Positions 27,661 to 41,000 are shown, counted from the first letter of the stretch. The stretch: DNA of 64,000 nucleotides from Gari tellinella (GCA_922989275.2 OV277856.1:81735038-81799037); one strand, 5' to 3'. Notes: generated from the letters alone by a model not told the origin. Numbers and translations are program-made.

Positions 27661-29770
27661 TTAGAGTGTTTCCACGAGATCTAGCTATTTTACATATTTA
27701 TCTTTTATCTCTCAGCTGATATAATATATCCTTTGTCGTTGCCATGATTGTATAAACCCAATATATGAACATCACTTGTTCTACATATATCCAGGAACGC
27801 ATATCTACGTTCCTGATGCCTATGCTTAACAATTCACTGTTACATATGTGTGTTGCAGCCCCTAGAACCCACTCAAATAAGATTTAAGATCCGCTCGTGT
27901 GCTATTCCTTGAACATGGGGCTACATTTGATCCTGCTTAAAATTGTAGTCTATCTTAAAATTGTAGTCTGCAATCATTATGTAACCTAACCTAACCTGGG
28001 TTATAATATTACAGATTTGTAAATGTTTCATTTTAGCTGAAGAAATAATACTAACAGTTTGAATCCTCATAAGGTGCCAATTAAGTATCTGTTTCTTTTC
28101 TAGAAACACAATCCGAATAATAAAGTGTTTTCAAATGCCTCTTATGTAGCTATTGCAACTCAATTTTGATGTTAATAGAGAGTTAAAACGTTTGGATCCT
28201 GATCATACAATGATTTATTACGCGTCTAATTTGTTGACCTATTTTTTGCAAATGACGGTCGGAGGTCACGAATGACAGAATATAAATACCCATTTATTTT
28301 AAGCAAGTTGTGGAAACCAAGTTTTTCTTGTAAAAGAACTACAGTATGCAGCATAAAAAAAGTGGCAGTCTAGCAGATTCTAGCCCCTCCCACCGCTCTG
28401 CCTGTAGAACACGAGGCACCAGTCTTGCCTTCTGCACATGGGCTCGAATCTCGACTGAGCTCATTGAAGAAATATTGAATATAAAGTTTTTAACATCAAT
28501 TCTTTTGCTCAACTCTTATTTATTTAATCATATAGGCGCCTGGTACCCATGTTTACATTTTCGGCCAACTCTGGTTTTAAGCATTTTCAAAGCATGACAC
28601 TGCTTGAAACAAGATAAACGCAAAGTAGAAAGTTTAGCAGGAGCCTCCTGCTATAAAAGTGTCTTAGATTTAACTGTTTTCACTGCCAATGGCGCCAAAA
28701 GGCGATTTTCAAACAGTTTGGATCCAAACTGTTTGGCACTTATACTTCCCCAGTTAAGAAATCCTTCAAATCTCACATTAAAAAATATTGCAGACGACAC
28801 TATTAATGCAGATTGATTATTTTCGAAATGGTGATATCACAAAATGTGAATAATAGGTAAAACGGAACTCGGCCATAGGTTACCAAACCAAGTTTTGGAA
28901 GTTGAAACATTACCGTTGTTAACATAGAATTGAAGCCACCGACACTGCCTTATCACATTCAATCCTAGCGACGAGTATATTCGTCATTTATTAACCGTGT
29001 ATATGTGACGAGTATACTTGTCCTATATGCAAACAGTGAATCTGAAAGAGAGCACCTGTCCTCTAAGAAGGGTATGCACTATTTGTCATTGTATTATTAA
29101 AATTCACCCTTAATATGTAAAAATGGTCTAGGCTTAATTTGAAATTAGAACTGTCCATTTAAAGTATCAGGGGCTCAAAGTTCATGCAAGTGATTACAAT
29201 AACATATGAGTAGACATTTCCTTAAGATAAGGCACACAATCTCTTGATAAGTTTACTATAATATACATTTTTTAAGAAATTTGAAAAAAGTACTTGAGAA
29301 AAATAAATCACGTATCAAAATAGATTTCATATGTTACATGTAACCTGACTGACACATAAAAACGGAAACATTGAGTAATAAGTACAGTCAAACTTGTGTG
29401 AAGCGACTATTGAATCGAATATCTACTGGCAGTCTATAACACAGTCAATCCTAGTGACGAGTATAGTCGTTATTTACAAACAATACACCTATGAAGAGTA
29501 CACTTGTCCTATGCAAACAGTGAAGATCATGATCAGAGGGCTCCTGCGCTGTTTTTTTTTTATTTTGAAATAAATTAAAGACAAAAAAAATCCCTCCTAG
29601 ATAGTAAAAATGGACTAGACTTAATTGGAAACTGGAATTGTCTATTTGAAGTCTCAGGAATGACTAAGGGATGGAAAACATAATGAAGGACAACGGAAAT
29701 GTAGTAAATGGTAAAGGCTTTGTTTATTATAGTGTCAACCCTATTGAAAGGGCCAGCCAGTTTTGACTTA
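27661..29770. other. Intergenic: degenerate family B and D repeats
   Basis: A short AACAGTTTGGATCCAAACTG palindrome at about 28712-28733. Family B-like pieces at about 28965-29175 and 29445-29660 keep CAATCCTAG-CGACGAGTA ends and AAACAGTGAA cores but have lost most of the palindrome. No gene recognised. Confidence 0.5.
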
Positions 29771-29995
29771 TGAGACACCTATCCTTTTTGCGCGCACAGT
29801 ACCTCCCGAATCCCTTCTCTTATTGCTGGGCGCCTGGCAGAGACGGGACTACGGTAACCATTCGTTTAACTAGCTGGCGGCTCACCAACCGGCCACATCA
29901 GCCCCAACCCCGTATCCGGATCCGGGATTCGAACCTTTGACCTCCCGCTTCCGAGGCGGACGTCCTAACCATTAGGCCACGGTTGTAGTATCTAG
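29770..29995 (-). mobile_element. tRNA-Arg-derived SINE
   Basis: On the minus strand the head reads GGCCTAATGGTTAGGACG (box A), then an anticodon arm CCGC-CTCGGAA-GCGG (TCG, Arg) and box B GGTTCGAATCC. The acceptor stem does not pair and about 150 bp of body follow, so this is a SINE rather than a tRNA gene. The tail is near 29770. Confidence 0.85.
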
Positions 29996-30186
29996 TGAGT
30001 TTCGTCCTTTTCTTTACCCTGTACGGAGCGATCACCATTTGCATTCAATAGTCAACCTTGATTTAAACCTTTCGCGCCTAAATTCAACCGTCTCTTTTTT
30101 TCGCAGTCATAATATCGTCTGCTTAAGCTTGTTGTATGCATGTTATGCCAAGTATTTTGTACTTGTTTGTCCGGTATATGTAGAGA

Positions 30187-30296
30187 ATATTTGGTGACTA
30201 TAGCTTTGAATGAGAAATGTTATCTGACATATTTCTGATATTTTCAGAAGCCGAGCCAGATAACAATTTTCATTCAAAGCTAGGAACCAAATACAT
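30187..30296. mobile_element. Small fold-back MITE
   Basis: TATTTGGTGACTATAGCTTT at the left and AAAGCTAGGAACCAAATA at the right. Arms continue through CATTCAAAGC / GCTTTGAATG and TTATCTG / CAGATAA. Confidence 0.75.
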
Positions 30297-30614
30297 ATAT
30301 TTAATTATCCTTGTCACAATAGCAAAATATATAGAGAATGTTTTTTTTAAGCTAGAATCATTTTTGTTCTATATAAAATTCTAACTAAAGAACTAGAAAC
30401 GTGATTCTACTATGAAAGCGCGCGATTATATAAATAGTTAGATTTTATTCAGGAAAACAAGGCAAATTTTGCCTAACATTACCACAGAGTAACATAACAT
30501 TTTTATTGTTTTCATGATCAATGGTGACATTCAATATATACAGTATACTATTTATCATAATTAATGGAAGTCAAAAGGAATATAGATGACGTCAGTGACG
30601 TAACATGCTAGTAA

Positions 30615-30886
30615 CTTTGTTTTGTTTGTTAACGTCCGTTTCTGCCATCTATGGGCTGATTGGACGCCCCAGAGAAAGGGGAACGGATACAGAGAACCCG
30701 GGCGCGATGCCAAACTCTTATCATCGAAAGAGTTCTCTGGTTCTTTTAGATGTCAAGTGTAAAGCGCTCATACATCGGACTTCGGTTTATAAAGTCTCAG
30801 CCGAAGGACTTGTTCCGGCGGGGGATCGAACTCACAACCCCTGACGTCGTAAGCGGGTGTTTACCCCTCGACTACGTCCACCGGTA
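30615..30886 (-). mobile_element. tRNA-derived SINE, second family (copy 1)
   Basis: The minus-strand head contains GTAGTCGAGGGGTAAACACC and a box B-like GAGTTCGATCCCC. The body runs to GCCCATAGATGGCAGAAACG and the 3' end has AAACAAACAAAACAAA, a typical SINE tail. A second copy lies at 36195. Confidence 0.8.
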
Positions 30887-31198
30887 GTAGTTTTGAAAAG
30901 ATATAAAACAACCTTTAACGATCAAGTGTTTTTCACTCAGGACATCTAAAAGGTGGACAATTATAGAAGTATCTTAGCAAGCGAGTGGTGGCGCATACTC
31001 TCAAACACTTTGATTGCAGCGAAAATTTCGAATAAGCGTCGTTACACGCCGGAATTCTGTTGAAAGAGTTTTAGAATACTTTTCCTATTAATAGCGGGAA
31101 AAATAAGCGTCTCGGTGAAAAACTTAGCTCCGGCTATAGGTCAGGTGACCAACTGACACAATAACATCGGTCATGTGACCAACTGACATAATAAATAG

Positions 31199-31352
31199 AG
31201 GATCTTACATGAGTGCTCATAATTTATCATTTTTAATAAACGAGCTGACTAAAATAATATGACGCGAGCCTTGGCGAGCGTCATATTAATTCTAGTCAAC
31301 GAGTTTATTAAAAATGATAAATAATGAGCACGAATGTGAGATTCTGTTTATC
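31199..31352. mobile_element. Fold-back MITE
   Basis: TGAGTGCTCATAATTTATCA at the left and TGATAAATAATGAGCACG at the right; inner pair TTTTTAATAAACGAG / complement; loop around GCGAGCCTTGGCGAGCG. Confidence 0.8.
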
Positions 31353-31423
31353 GCAAATCAATTCTAAACACCTATTAAATCAACTGAAGCTGTAGTTTGT
31401 AGTCTTTCTGCTATATGTATTTT

Positions 31424-31625
31424 CCGCCAAAACCTGACGTTGTTTACGGTAACGTCATCGCAAATGACGTCATTTGGTGTCCCGCTACATGCAACGCTTG
31501 TAGACGAAAATGTTTGGCCGGAGCCCCAAAAAACGATATTGCACTAGTGGATTGCGATATTTATATAATGCCTTTATTCCACCCCAGACCGCAAGTTATG
31601 TGATAAACCAAAGTTTAATAGGCAC
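31424..31625. repeat. Dispersed repeat related to the sequence at 4075-4150
   Basis: TTCCGCCAAAACCTGACGTT and AAATGACGTCATTTGG resemble the 4075-4150 segment base for base with scattered changes. It contains a 62-codon open frame that I do not regard as a gene. Confidence 0.6.
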
Positions 31626-31738
31626 CCCTTTATCCGTCAGGTGACAGGATAAATGATGATGTACACCGTACGTATATCAAGCCAATCTTTTATAATAGAC
31701 CTAGTGTTTTTAATTTATCGAATTGATGCTAACTGAAA

Positions 31739-31762
31739 ATGCTGAAGAGCTTTTTAATTTGG
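31739..31762 (+). CDS. Candidate first coding exon of the DSL-like gene
   Basis: ATG followed by seven codons (MLKSFLIW) and a consensus GTAAGT donor, with an in-frame TAA directly upstream. It ends in phase 0, the phase needed by the exon at 34922. The joined start MLKSFLIWFCDASA would be a short signal-peptide-like segment. This is a guess from phase and splice signal only; a longer first exon elsewhere is equally possible. Confidence 0.25.
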
Positions 31763-32106
31763 GTAAGTTTTCATCTGAGGCATTTAACCTAAATGACGAT
31801 TGTCACTGCTGTTAACGGTGTATCTTGGTGTTAAATAGTCATCTGCAATGTTAGCTGTTCAAGGATTCTAATTATTTTCTGCGGACGAGACTGACATGTC
31901 GTTGATGGACAGCAAACGTTTTATCAAACTTTATCTTTGCGATGTCTTTCTTTTGAAGAGTTATTTTCGTCTGCTTTTTTTTGTTCAAATTTAGATTTTA
32001 AGTAAATTGATTAAAGTCATATAAATCTAGTAAAAGTCTATTCCAGACATACTATTATCCAATTTACATGAAAATGGGGTTGTGTAGTAGTTTCTAGTTA
32101 GCGTCA

Positions 32107-32172
32107 AACATTTTGGATCCTGATCAGACGCCGCGTCACGCGGCGTCTGATCAGGATTCACACTGTTTGCGA
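32107..32172. repeat. Family D palindrome
   Basis: AAACATTTTGGATCCTGATC at the left against GATCAGGATTCACACTGTTT, centred on GACGCCGCGTCACGCGGCGTC. A second copy is at about 32323-32392. Confidence 0.8.
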
Positions 32173-32322
32173 ATAACAACTGTACTCGGGATAATACAGC
32201 GAAGATTTAAAGTTCATATGTCCCTCATACAAACCTTTCACTACAAGGGCAGCGCCTTCTTACTAATGTCGTCTGCTTTTATGTCTGCAAGTTAACTGAA
32301 GAAACATCGATACAAGCGTCAA

Positions 32323-32392
32323 CTAGTTTGGATCCTAATCAGACACCGAATTATTTGGCGTCTGCTCAGGATTCCAACTGTTTGTAAATGCA
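32323..32392. repeat. Family D palindrome, diverged
   Basis: CTAGTTTGGATCCTAATCAG against CTGCTCAGGATTCCAACTGT. Same core as the copy 200 bp to its left. Confidence 0.7.
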
Positions 32393-32839
32393 TATGCGCT
32401 TTTGGTAAGTCAGTAAATGAGATTGAAGCCCGGTGTCTTATCACTATTCATAATTTCTTTTGTCAAACTCACAGAGGACACATTTCAAGTATCGGAGCGT
32501 GATTTATATTAGATTTCCGCAGGTTATTAAATTCAAAAAGTGATAACAGCCACTAGACTAATTCCTCTTAAATGCCGGTTGCCAATATAGACATACAGCA
32601 ATACACAGTCAGGAATGGAGTATACTGTTTGGATCGCAGCTTGTATCGGATTGGGTTTTCAGGTTTATCATTTCTTTGATATGCGAGACTTCTCTTGGAC
32701 AAACAGTTTGGATCTTGATTGGTGCACACATATTGTTTCGAATCAAAACGTCTAAAATCTGAGTATGAGAAATTAAAGCAGACAATACACTTTAAACAGA
32801 CGACATTTGATGTTGACATTGAAAGGATTAAAATGTTAC

Positions 32840-33240
32840 CATCATCATCAGCAGAAGCATAATCAGCTACAACACCACCATCTTCTTGTTCTCCCCTACT
32901 TCTTCCTACTTGCTTTCTTCTTCTAATCATCATAATCACCATCACCATCATCATCATTATCATCAGAAGTAGTATTTTACTTATTATTATTATTACATGC
33001 ACATGTATTATTATAACTAGATCTATTATTATTATTGATGTTGTTGTGATTATTACTATTATTATTATAATAACTATTATTATCGTTACCGTCATTATTA
33101 TTATTATCATTGTTTTATAATTATTATCATTATTGTTGTTAACATATTATTGAAGTAGTAGTTGTAGTAGTATATAGTTGTTTTTGCTCTTATTATTATT
33201 GTAATTATTACATGTAGTTTTATTATTATTATTATTGAAT
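32840..33240. repeat. ATC/ATT trinucleotide microsatellite tract
   Basis: Runs of CAT/CATCAC, then TTATTATTATTA with interruptions, over about 400 bp. The long minus-strand Ile-rich open frame here is a by-product. Confidence 0.9.
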
Positions 33241-33444
33241 TGTGCTGAATTAATGTAGCCACGAGAATTGCTTGGCACTTATGATATGTTTCACGTCAAA
33301 CTCTCCGGGAACATTTATCGAGTACAGGAACGTGTTGTCTAAACTCTTTGTATGTTGGGTAATTTTTCCGTCTGCAACATTTGTCGTCTGCTATTGTTTT
33401 TAAAATAGAATTTTCAAAATTTTCTTTTCAAAACATGGTCAGAG

Positions 33445-33520
33445 TGTCAAACAGGCTGGACTCTAATGAGACGCCGCGTTATGCGGTGTTTCATCTGGAT
33501 CCAAACTGTTTGCAAAGGCA
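33445..33520. repeat. Family D palindrome
   Basis: CAAACAGGCTGGACTCTAAT-GAGACGCCGCG against CATCTGGATCCAAACTGTTTG. Confidence 0.75.
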
Positions 33521-34002
33521 ATCACTGTGGCAGATATATCCGCCGCTAGCATGCAAAGTTAAGGACCACCATGATAGCCAAGCTAGGTCAATTTCTCCTG
33601 ATACATTTCAAAACCTTTAAAAAGAAATTCTTTACGTGCATATAGAGCAATTCAAACATTGGCTTTTTTTTTAAAAAAAAAGTTTTTAATCTACGTACGG
33701 CTGCTATATGTCGGTTTTTCAATAGATGAATATGTATTGAAATGTTAAGTGATGAAATATCTATAAGTTGCAATCTTTACAAAATCATATTTTAAAGGTT
33801 CAACTCTCTGAATGCTAGACGGGGGAATTTGTGATAACTAATAATACAGGCATTTTTGAGATTTTTTTAATGGAAAATGAAAGTAACTCAACTTTGAGCA
33901 CTGTTTCAGACGAAATGTTTTGCAGAAGACAATTACATAACGTGCTCAAGGTAAATGTTTCACCTGTATTTTACATTATTGTTTAACTAAAATATTATAA
34001 TA

Positions 34003-34159
34003 CAGTAAAACCTCTCTATTACAACCACTAAAACGAATCTAATTGATTGTATAAAAGACAGGTTACAGCTTAAAGCAATGTGAAAGTAAAACAGGACGCT
34101 TCTAAAGGAGATTTCTGTTTTACTGCCACCTTGCTACAAGCAATCACCTGTGGTAAACA
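34003..34159 (+). mobile_element. Family E MITE, right part disrupted by insertion
   Basis: CAGTAAAACCTCTCTATTAC at 34003, the central hairpin, then GTGGTAAACACCTA where the next element has inserted. A short continuation resumes at 34404 (AATTAACACAACTT). Confidence 0.78.
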
Positions 34160-34163
34160 CCTA

Positions 34164-34401
34164 CAGTGGAGAATCTGTTATTCTTTCCCGTTTAAACGAA
34201 ACGAAACGCAAAGGCAAAACGCTAAAACGTAGAAAAGAACAACTTTTGGACAATTCTGATAATTCATTTTTATTTTGGCGGCAAACAGTTTGGAGCCTGA
34301 TCAGACGCCCGGCGTCTGATCTGGCTCCAAACTGTTTGCAATAGAAATAATAGTTTTAGCGTAAACGCGTTTATTGGGAAAGAATAACAGTTTCTCCACT
34401 G
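34164..34401. mobile_element. pogo/mariner-like MITE nested in family E
   Basis: CAGTGGAGAATCTGTTATTC at 34164 and GAATAACAGTTTCTCCACTG ending at 34401, flanked by TA (34162-34163, 34402-34403). The core palindrome is AAACAGTTTGGAGCCTGATC against its complement. Confidence 0.88.
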
Positions 34402-34439
34402 TAATAATTAACACAACTTTGTGTTCATACTACATATAT

Positions 34440-34885
34440 CTCTTTATTCAAGTCTCATCATGGATACAGCATGCATACAATTACTTAATAACTATATATA
34501 CATGTCAATGACCCATGTCATTCAATTGTGAATTATAAGAGACTATCAAAGTGTTATCAAAATGAACACATGCTAGGTAATAAAACAATACAATATTATT
34601 TACACTAAAAACACAGAAATAATCACCATGGTTAAGTGCAAATTGCACTAAAATATCTATCACAGTTTATACATCGTTATATAGCAGACCTCTGCGTCTG
34701 TTTAGAATAAGATGGCAGGATTTGGCAACAGTGCGTATTAAATTTTCATTAGAAAATATAAAAACAAACTTATCATTATCATTTTTTGAGCTAAAAAGAG
34801 TGTCAACTTCAGAAGCCTTGGTAAAAATATCATTTCTAATATCATTGTAAGTATCACACTTCATTATAACATACTTGAAAGGTTT
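34440..34885 (-). pseudogene. LINE ORF2 C-terminal fragment and 3' tail
   Basis: The minus-strand frame gives CDTYNDIRNDIFTKA and later NLIRTVAKSCHLILNRRRGLLY, the pattern found at the end of CR1/RTE-type ORF2 proteins in invertebrates. It starts truncated close to the DSL-gene exon at 34922. Confidence 0.6.
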
Positions 34886-34921
34886 TATTGTAGTAAGATT
34901 TTATCTATACATGTACTACAG

Positions 34922-35094
34922 TTTTGCGACGCCAGCGCCATCATAGAGCTGCGACTGGTCCGTTACGACATCAGCAATGGCACCTTAGCTGGGGGAATCA
35001 ATCCATGCTGTGATGCCGGGGTCATGAGCAAGTGTCCCCTAAATGACTGCGACCCCTACTTCTACATATGTGTACATGACGTCCATCACTTAAG
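34922..35094 (+). CDS. DSL-like gene exon: MNNL-type N-terminal domain
   Basis: AIIELRLVRYDISNGTLAGG then NPCCDAG, CPLNDCDPYFYICV. The CCD, the spaced Cys pairs and the aromatic Y-F-Y-I-C-V run are MNNL hallmarks. Acceptor CTACAG, donor GTAAGA, phase 0 to 2. Confidence 0.88.
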
Positions 35095-38000
35095 GTAAGA
35101 CCAAAGTTGTCTTACCAGACCACTCTTTTGAGAGGCATGCTAACCTTCTAAGGTCGTAAACCAGTCCGACATGAAATAAAATTAAAATTATAATAAAATG
35201 AGGTACAGATATGAAATGCACACTATGCATAATATGTCTTAGAAACTATTTCTTCACCCCTTAAGTTTTTCCATGAGGGCAAATTATGATAGTTGCGATA
35301 CAATAAACATGTATGTATTTCACCCTTCTCTATATACCTACCAAACCAAGAAGAAAGGGGCTCAATATACATCTAAATTACAGTGCATAAACTGTATAGT
35401 TTAATTCAAATAAACGTACTTCTTCTTCTCCTTCATAAAACATAAATGACTTGGATAACTTATTTATTTTGTATATCATGTCATAGGAAATGTGCTATAT
35501 CCTTGAAGAAGCTGTGAAATACATTTTGTAATTGGTGATCGTTTCCTGTCAGATAGGATCCTTATGGCCATCTGGCAGAGACAGTCTCTCATTACAGAAA
35601 TGGTACTAATTTCGTGTGCTTTGTTGGTGGAGCCCTTTTGAAAATCAACCTTGTTATTTTCACAAAGGAATGTGCCTGAACAGTATATCTCTATAGGTGA
35701 AAAAATGTTCAGGACTACTCAATATTTCAGTGTGATAAGATTTAAGTGTATATAGTCTCTTATAACTCTATTTAAGAGTGGCAGGGTACGGCTTTTATTG
35801 TCCTTTTAACTGTGATAAATTGTCATGTTGTATACTGAAGAGAAATAAACGAATACAAATAAAACAAGTTTGCCATTGAGTGATCATAAAATGAGCGATT
35901 AATACAGATTTTGAATTAACCCCTTCACTGTCGTATCCCGAGTACAATGGTTATTTGCAAACAGTTTGGACCCTAAATAAAATTTAAATTTGAGAATTAA
36001 AAGCAGACGATACTTGTTTGAAATAGATAACGCCATGCCAGTGAAGGGGTTAATACATGTATATTCATTCGTCTGTTGCAACATTGGACGGCTTATATAC
36101 ATAAATATAGACATTATATATATATATATTAGATGGTAGTTTGCGTGACATTCACATAGTCAACCCAATAAAGAATGTCACCCGATTTAGGTTTGATTTT
36201 GTTTGTTTACGCCCGTTTCTGCCATCTATGGGCTAGTTGGACGCCACAGAGAGTGTGGAGCGAATAAAGAGAACCCGGGCGCGATGCCCTACTCTTATTA
36301 TCGACATAGTTCTCTGGGTCTTTTACATGCCCAGTGTAAAGCACTTATACATCGGACCTCGGTTTATATAGAAGTCTCATCCGAAGTACTTGTTCTGGAG
36401 GAGGGCCGAACTCACGACCCCTGGCATCGTAGTTGAACGATTTACGTCAGCCGGTAATGCCACCCGAGGCGTTCTTGTTTTCGAGGGTTGACAATTTGAA
36501 TGTCTCTCAAACTGCCATCTAATAGCTTATTAACACTGGCTTTGGGAGTTCGTGTATCATAAATTAAGAAGCAACGCGCTCTTAATGAGACAGAAAGAGA
36601 AGAAACACTAGAGTTACTTGTTGCCCATCTGTGACATTCCGAAGAATGTCACATAGCAAAAGAATGTCACATAGCTCAGACAGCAATGTTGTATAGTGAC
36701 AGAGATCAAGAGACATTGGAGTTACTTGCCCCTATGTGACATTCCATAGTATGACAGTGAAAATTTTGGATATATGTGAAAATATGCAAAATGTTACATT
36801 TTGGTCTATGAGAAATTAACACTGACCAAAAGCGAGGTGTAATAATTTAAGACATATGTTTATACATGTATCTATGTCGTAGCTATGCGACATTCTTTTG
36901 CTATGTGGCATTCGGGTTCGCCTCGGGGTGACATTCTTTTTCCTGGGTTGACTATTTGAATGTCACGCAAACTGCCATCTAATATTTTATATGCCTATGT
37001 CTATGCTTATATACAGTGTAACATGTGACTTATGCTAGACTCCTGCAAACCGGATGTCTTTGAAAAGCTAACAGTCATGTATTTTCAGTCTCAAAGGGCT
37101 CTTGTTCTATTTCCTCTCTAATCATTCAATGAATACGAATACAAGTTCTAAATGCAGGTGGTTGCGCGGCGTTCGACCAGGGCCAAATAACTGTACTAAA
37201 TGGATTAAGTTTATAAATATGTTGCAAAAGGAGTAGGTGCAGATGGATGTAAGCAGATAGTTATATAATGCAATATTACATGTCAATCAAAGCGGATGCC
37301 AACAGGGCGAGCTGAAAACGGGGTTGACCGACAATAAAGACCATGTACAGTTCCAGGACAAAATCGGAACATCCGGAACCCCAAACCCAATCATCTTTCA
37401 TAACTCAGAGTATCCGGTGAGTTAAGCTATATACACTTTAGCCTGTTTCTATTTTTGATCTTTTAAAGCAGATTGAAAGAAAATCAGAATACTCCTTAAG
37501 GAGACATAGAGATCCGTTGTATAAAGGCAAACTTAAAACAGTTTGCCAGATTACACAACACATCTCTAGCATCAGTTAAAAAAGTTCTAGAAATTTAGCC
37601 ATATTTGGTCTTTCATAATAGTATCTATTCAAGTATTTCTTTTTAGCTCTAAATAACATGGGCATTTTATAATAAAATGATATTAATCTTCAATATCATT
37701 ATTTACAGAATCAATACAATATCTTTCAGCTCGTGGAATTCTATTCCTACCATTCCAGTTTGAATATGTAGAGTATGCGCTTACAATCTAATTTTTGTAA
37801 TAAAATGTCTCATTTCATACGACAAGTAGCTTTCATAGCCAAACGTAATTTTGATACTGTTATGCAAATTTAAAACTTCGCTGTTAGCTTTATCTGCATA
37901 GCAGCTTTGATAGATGCTTGTTGTTGCCACACATATTTAAACCCTAAATTGTTTTAACAGTTGACAACCAGTATATGTACGGCCTGCTATACATTCTTCA

Positions 38001-41000
38001 TAACAAAGCTTTTATACAGTCTTCAATATAACAATATCATTTTCCAATGGTTTAAACCAGTATTTGAGAATACAGCGCTACCTCCCTACAACGGCCCTCC
38101 CAATAACGACTCCCTCCTTACAACGACCATTGCCACAGTTCCCCAAACAAGACAATTATACCTAACGTTTTAATGCTTTAATATCGTCTGCTTAAAGCTG
38201 TCGTCTGCTGTTTTTCTCAAAGTTACATATTGGACATTTTGACAGGAAAAACTTAATGACGAATGACAAACACCTTGAATCCAGATCAGACGCCGCGTCA
38301 CGCGGCGTCTGATCTGGATTCAAGCTGTTTGCAAATGTAAGCCAATTTTCTCCCCTACAACAACTCCCTCCGAAAAACGCACATATGTTTTGTCTTCCAT
38401 TGGGTGTCGTTGTAGAGAAAGAACGCTGTACTCACATAACTTTGGATATACAAAGGTTACCTACCCAGTTCCTCATACATGTATACGCCAACTGTAGCAG
38501 GTGTTGTTCAAACATTCAATATAGATTTACAAAACTTCACATGAACTCGTTCGATTTCTTTTGACTTACTATACCCTCAAATTTCAGAAGAATCTTTGTC
38601 CATCAGATTTTTTCAAAACACATTGTTGTTAAAGATTACTAAAAAAGGACAACAATTATTATAAGTATAAGAGCACTCTGATCTGGGTCTACATTATATG
38701 AAAATTTTAACAGGTCCATGGTGTTGAAAGAGTTAAATGTGTCATCAATGTGTGTAAGGTTAATTGTCTCTTGGAAGTACCAACAAGAACACTTCTTTGT
38801 CATATCCGCAGACATAACTCTTCGAAAAAAATATTATGTGAATGAAAGATAACCCTTCCATCGCCGGATTCGCCTAAAGTCGAATTTGCAAACAGTTTTG
38901 ATCCTGATCAGACGCCGCGTTACGCGGCGTCTGATCAGGATCAAGACTGTTTGACATTCGTTTCGATATTTCTTATGTCAAACTTTCTTAAAACTAACTT
39001 TGAAATGATATTGCAGACAACAATATTGAAGCAGACGACACAATAACGGTGTAGGGGTAAAAATCTCAAAGATAATTTGGCGCCGTAAGCGTTAATCTTC
39101 AGAACGTGTATTGCATTTCTCTCCTCTTGTTCAATATTGTATTTTTTGACAAATTATTGTTATCTTCAAATAATTAAAGAATTATGCAACTCATTTTTTG
39201 ACCTGAAATGTACTATAGTAAAGGAAGATTAAAATGATGATCTGCAATTACCTCAAAGTTATAGACAATGGATTCACAAACAATTATCTTCAGCTTCAAA
39301 TGTCCTTACAGTAACACATTCCTGTCAATGCAGTAACAATTAACTCGTTCAACACCATTGCCCTCTTTAAAAATAGACTCATTGCATTTGCAAACAGTGT
39401 AGACCCAGATCAGAGGGCTCCTGTAGGAGCCCTCTAATCTGGGTCTACACTGTTTGATAAATAAGACAAGTACAAATGTATGTATAACTACCCAGAATTT
39501 CAAGTACACTGATTCACGTTTTGGTAACTAAAAGATCCCAAAAGAATCATAATAAGTTAATAACCAACACGAGCTACTTAGTTTTGAAATAATTAAGCAA
39601 AAATGTGTCTACATTCATAATGCCCATGTCTGCATGCGTGAGCAGTCAAATTATTTTGCAAAAAGGTGTTATTAAACATCAACAATTAGTAGCAATTTCT
39701 ATTACAAAAAGACACTGCCAATAACGGTGCGTGTCCTTTCTATAGCAAGAATAGCAGAAAACACCATGTTGTGAAAACCAAATTATCAGGGAAACTGTAA
39801 TTCTGTAATATTGTATATTTTAGTAATTAAAATACAATACGAATGCCTGCATTTTTCTTTTAATATAATGAATTAATTAATCACTGGACTTTGATTCTTT
39901 GAATCAATGTGAACAACTGTAATGCCCTCAGATAACGATACCATGTCCTTTTAATAACAAACTGAACCATTATTGAACGGATTGTTACGAGAAGTTATCG
40001 TCGAGTTTCACTTCATAGGGTTCCAATAGATACACACACCATCGGGTTTCAGATGCTCAAAACTACATACACCAGAAATATTATGTACACATAGAACAAA
40101 ATTAACATTAAATTTGATATCATTCACATGATATGTGTTATCTAAAAGAAGCAATTTTAAAAAAAATTCTTGCAACGATGTACCATTTAACAGAGCTGCC
40201 ATAAGTTGATCATAAAAATCCTAAGATTTCAAATTTTCAATTTTTCAGACGCAATTTTACTAATAGTACCTTTATCCCATATCCTGTTTCTTGTTTTGAA
40301 GACACATGACTGCTTAAAACAGGTTGAAAGTAAAGCAGAATGCACTTTCATCCTGTTTTAAGCTACGATCTGCAAGGATAAAAATCCGGAGAAATGGCAG
40401 CATTGCCATTAATATCAAATACATGTATTTCTTCAGGGGCTGATGAAATCCACATGTGCTTTTTGGAGGTCATTTTGCAATATTGCAACCTTCTTCCCAA
40501 CCTTATCTAAAGACCATTGCAGATAAAAAAAACTGGAAACACCAATTTCAGTAACATGTTTTCGCGGTTGTCCCCATAATTACACAATAGGTTACAATTT
40601 GTATCAATCCTTTAACTGCATACTTTATAAAATGTGGAAAACAGATCTTCTGTAGTAGAAAATGTCAAGAGCAAAACTTATACATGTATTCTGTATTTAC
40701 TTTCAGCCTGCTTTAAACTATCATTTACTAGAGTATAGAAAATATTTCTTATTATACATTTTCATGACTTTAGTGGAGGAATAAATCATTGTGCTTAAAG
40801 GCGCTTCTATAAGGGAAAAGGTTAAAGTACCTAGACTTCCAAGTAGACTGGTTCATGTTTTGGTAACTAAAAGGATCAACAAGGGAACCTAATTACCCAC
40901 AAGAGCTACTAAGTGTTGAAAGAATTAAAACTTTTGATCATTCAGCATTTGAGCGTTCGTGAAAGCGGGAATTTACCTAAAATATTATGTTGGTCTTGTT

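Noticed and set aside
29920..29995. Functional tRNA-Arg gene
   Set aside because: The internal promoter boxes and anticodon loop are present but the acceptor stem does not pair and a SINE body follows.
31415..31603. 62-codon plus-strand open frame with several Cys
   Set aside because: It lies within a repeat that resembles 4075-4150, where the frame is not conserved, and no splice or family signal supports it.
32568..33110. 180-codon minus-strand open frame
   Set aside because: Most of it is an Ile/Val/Thr-rich translation of the ATT/ATC microsatellite; the remainder has no recognisable domain.
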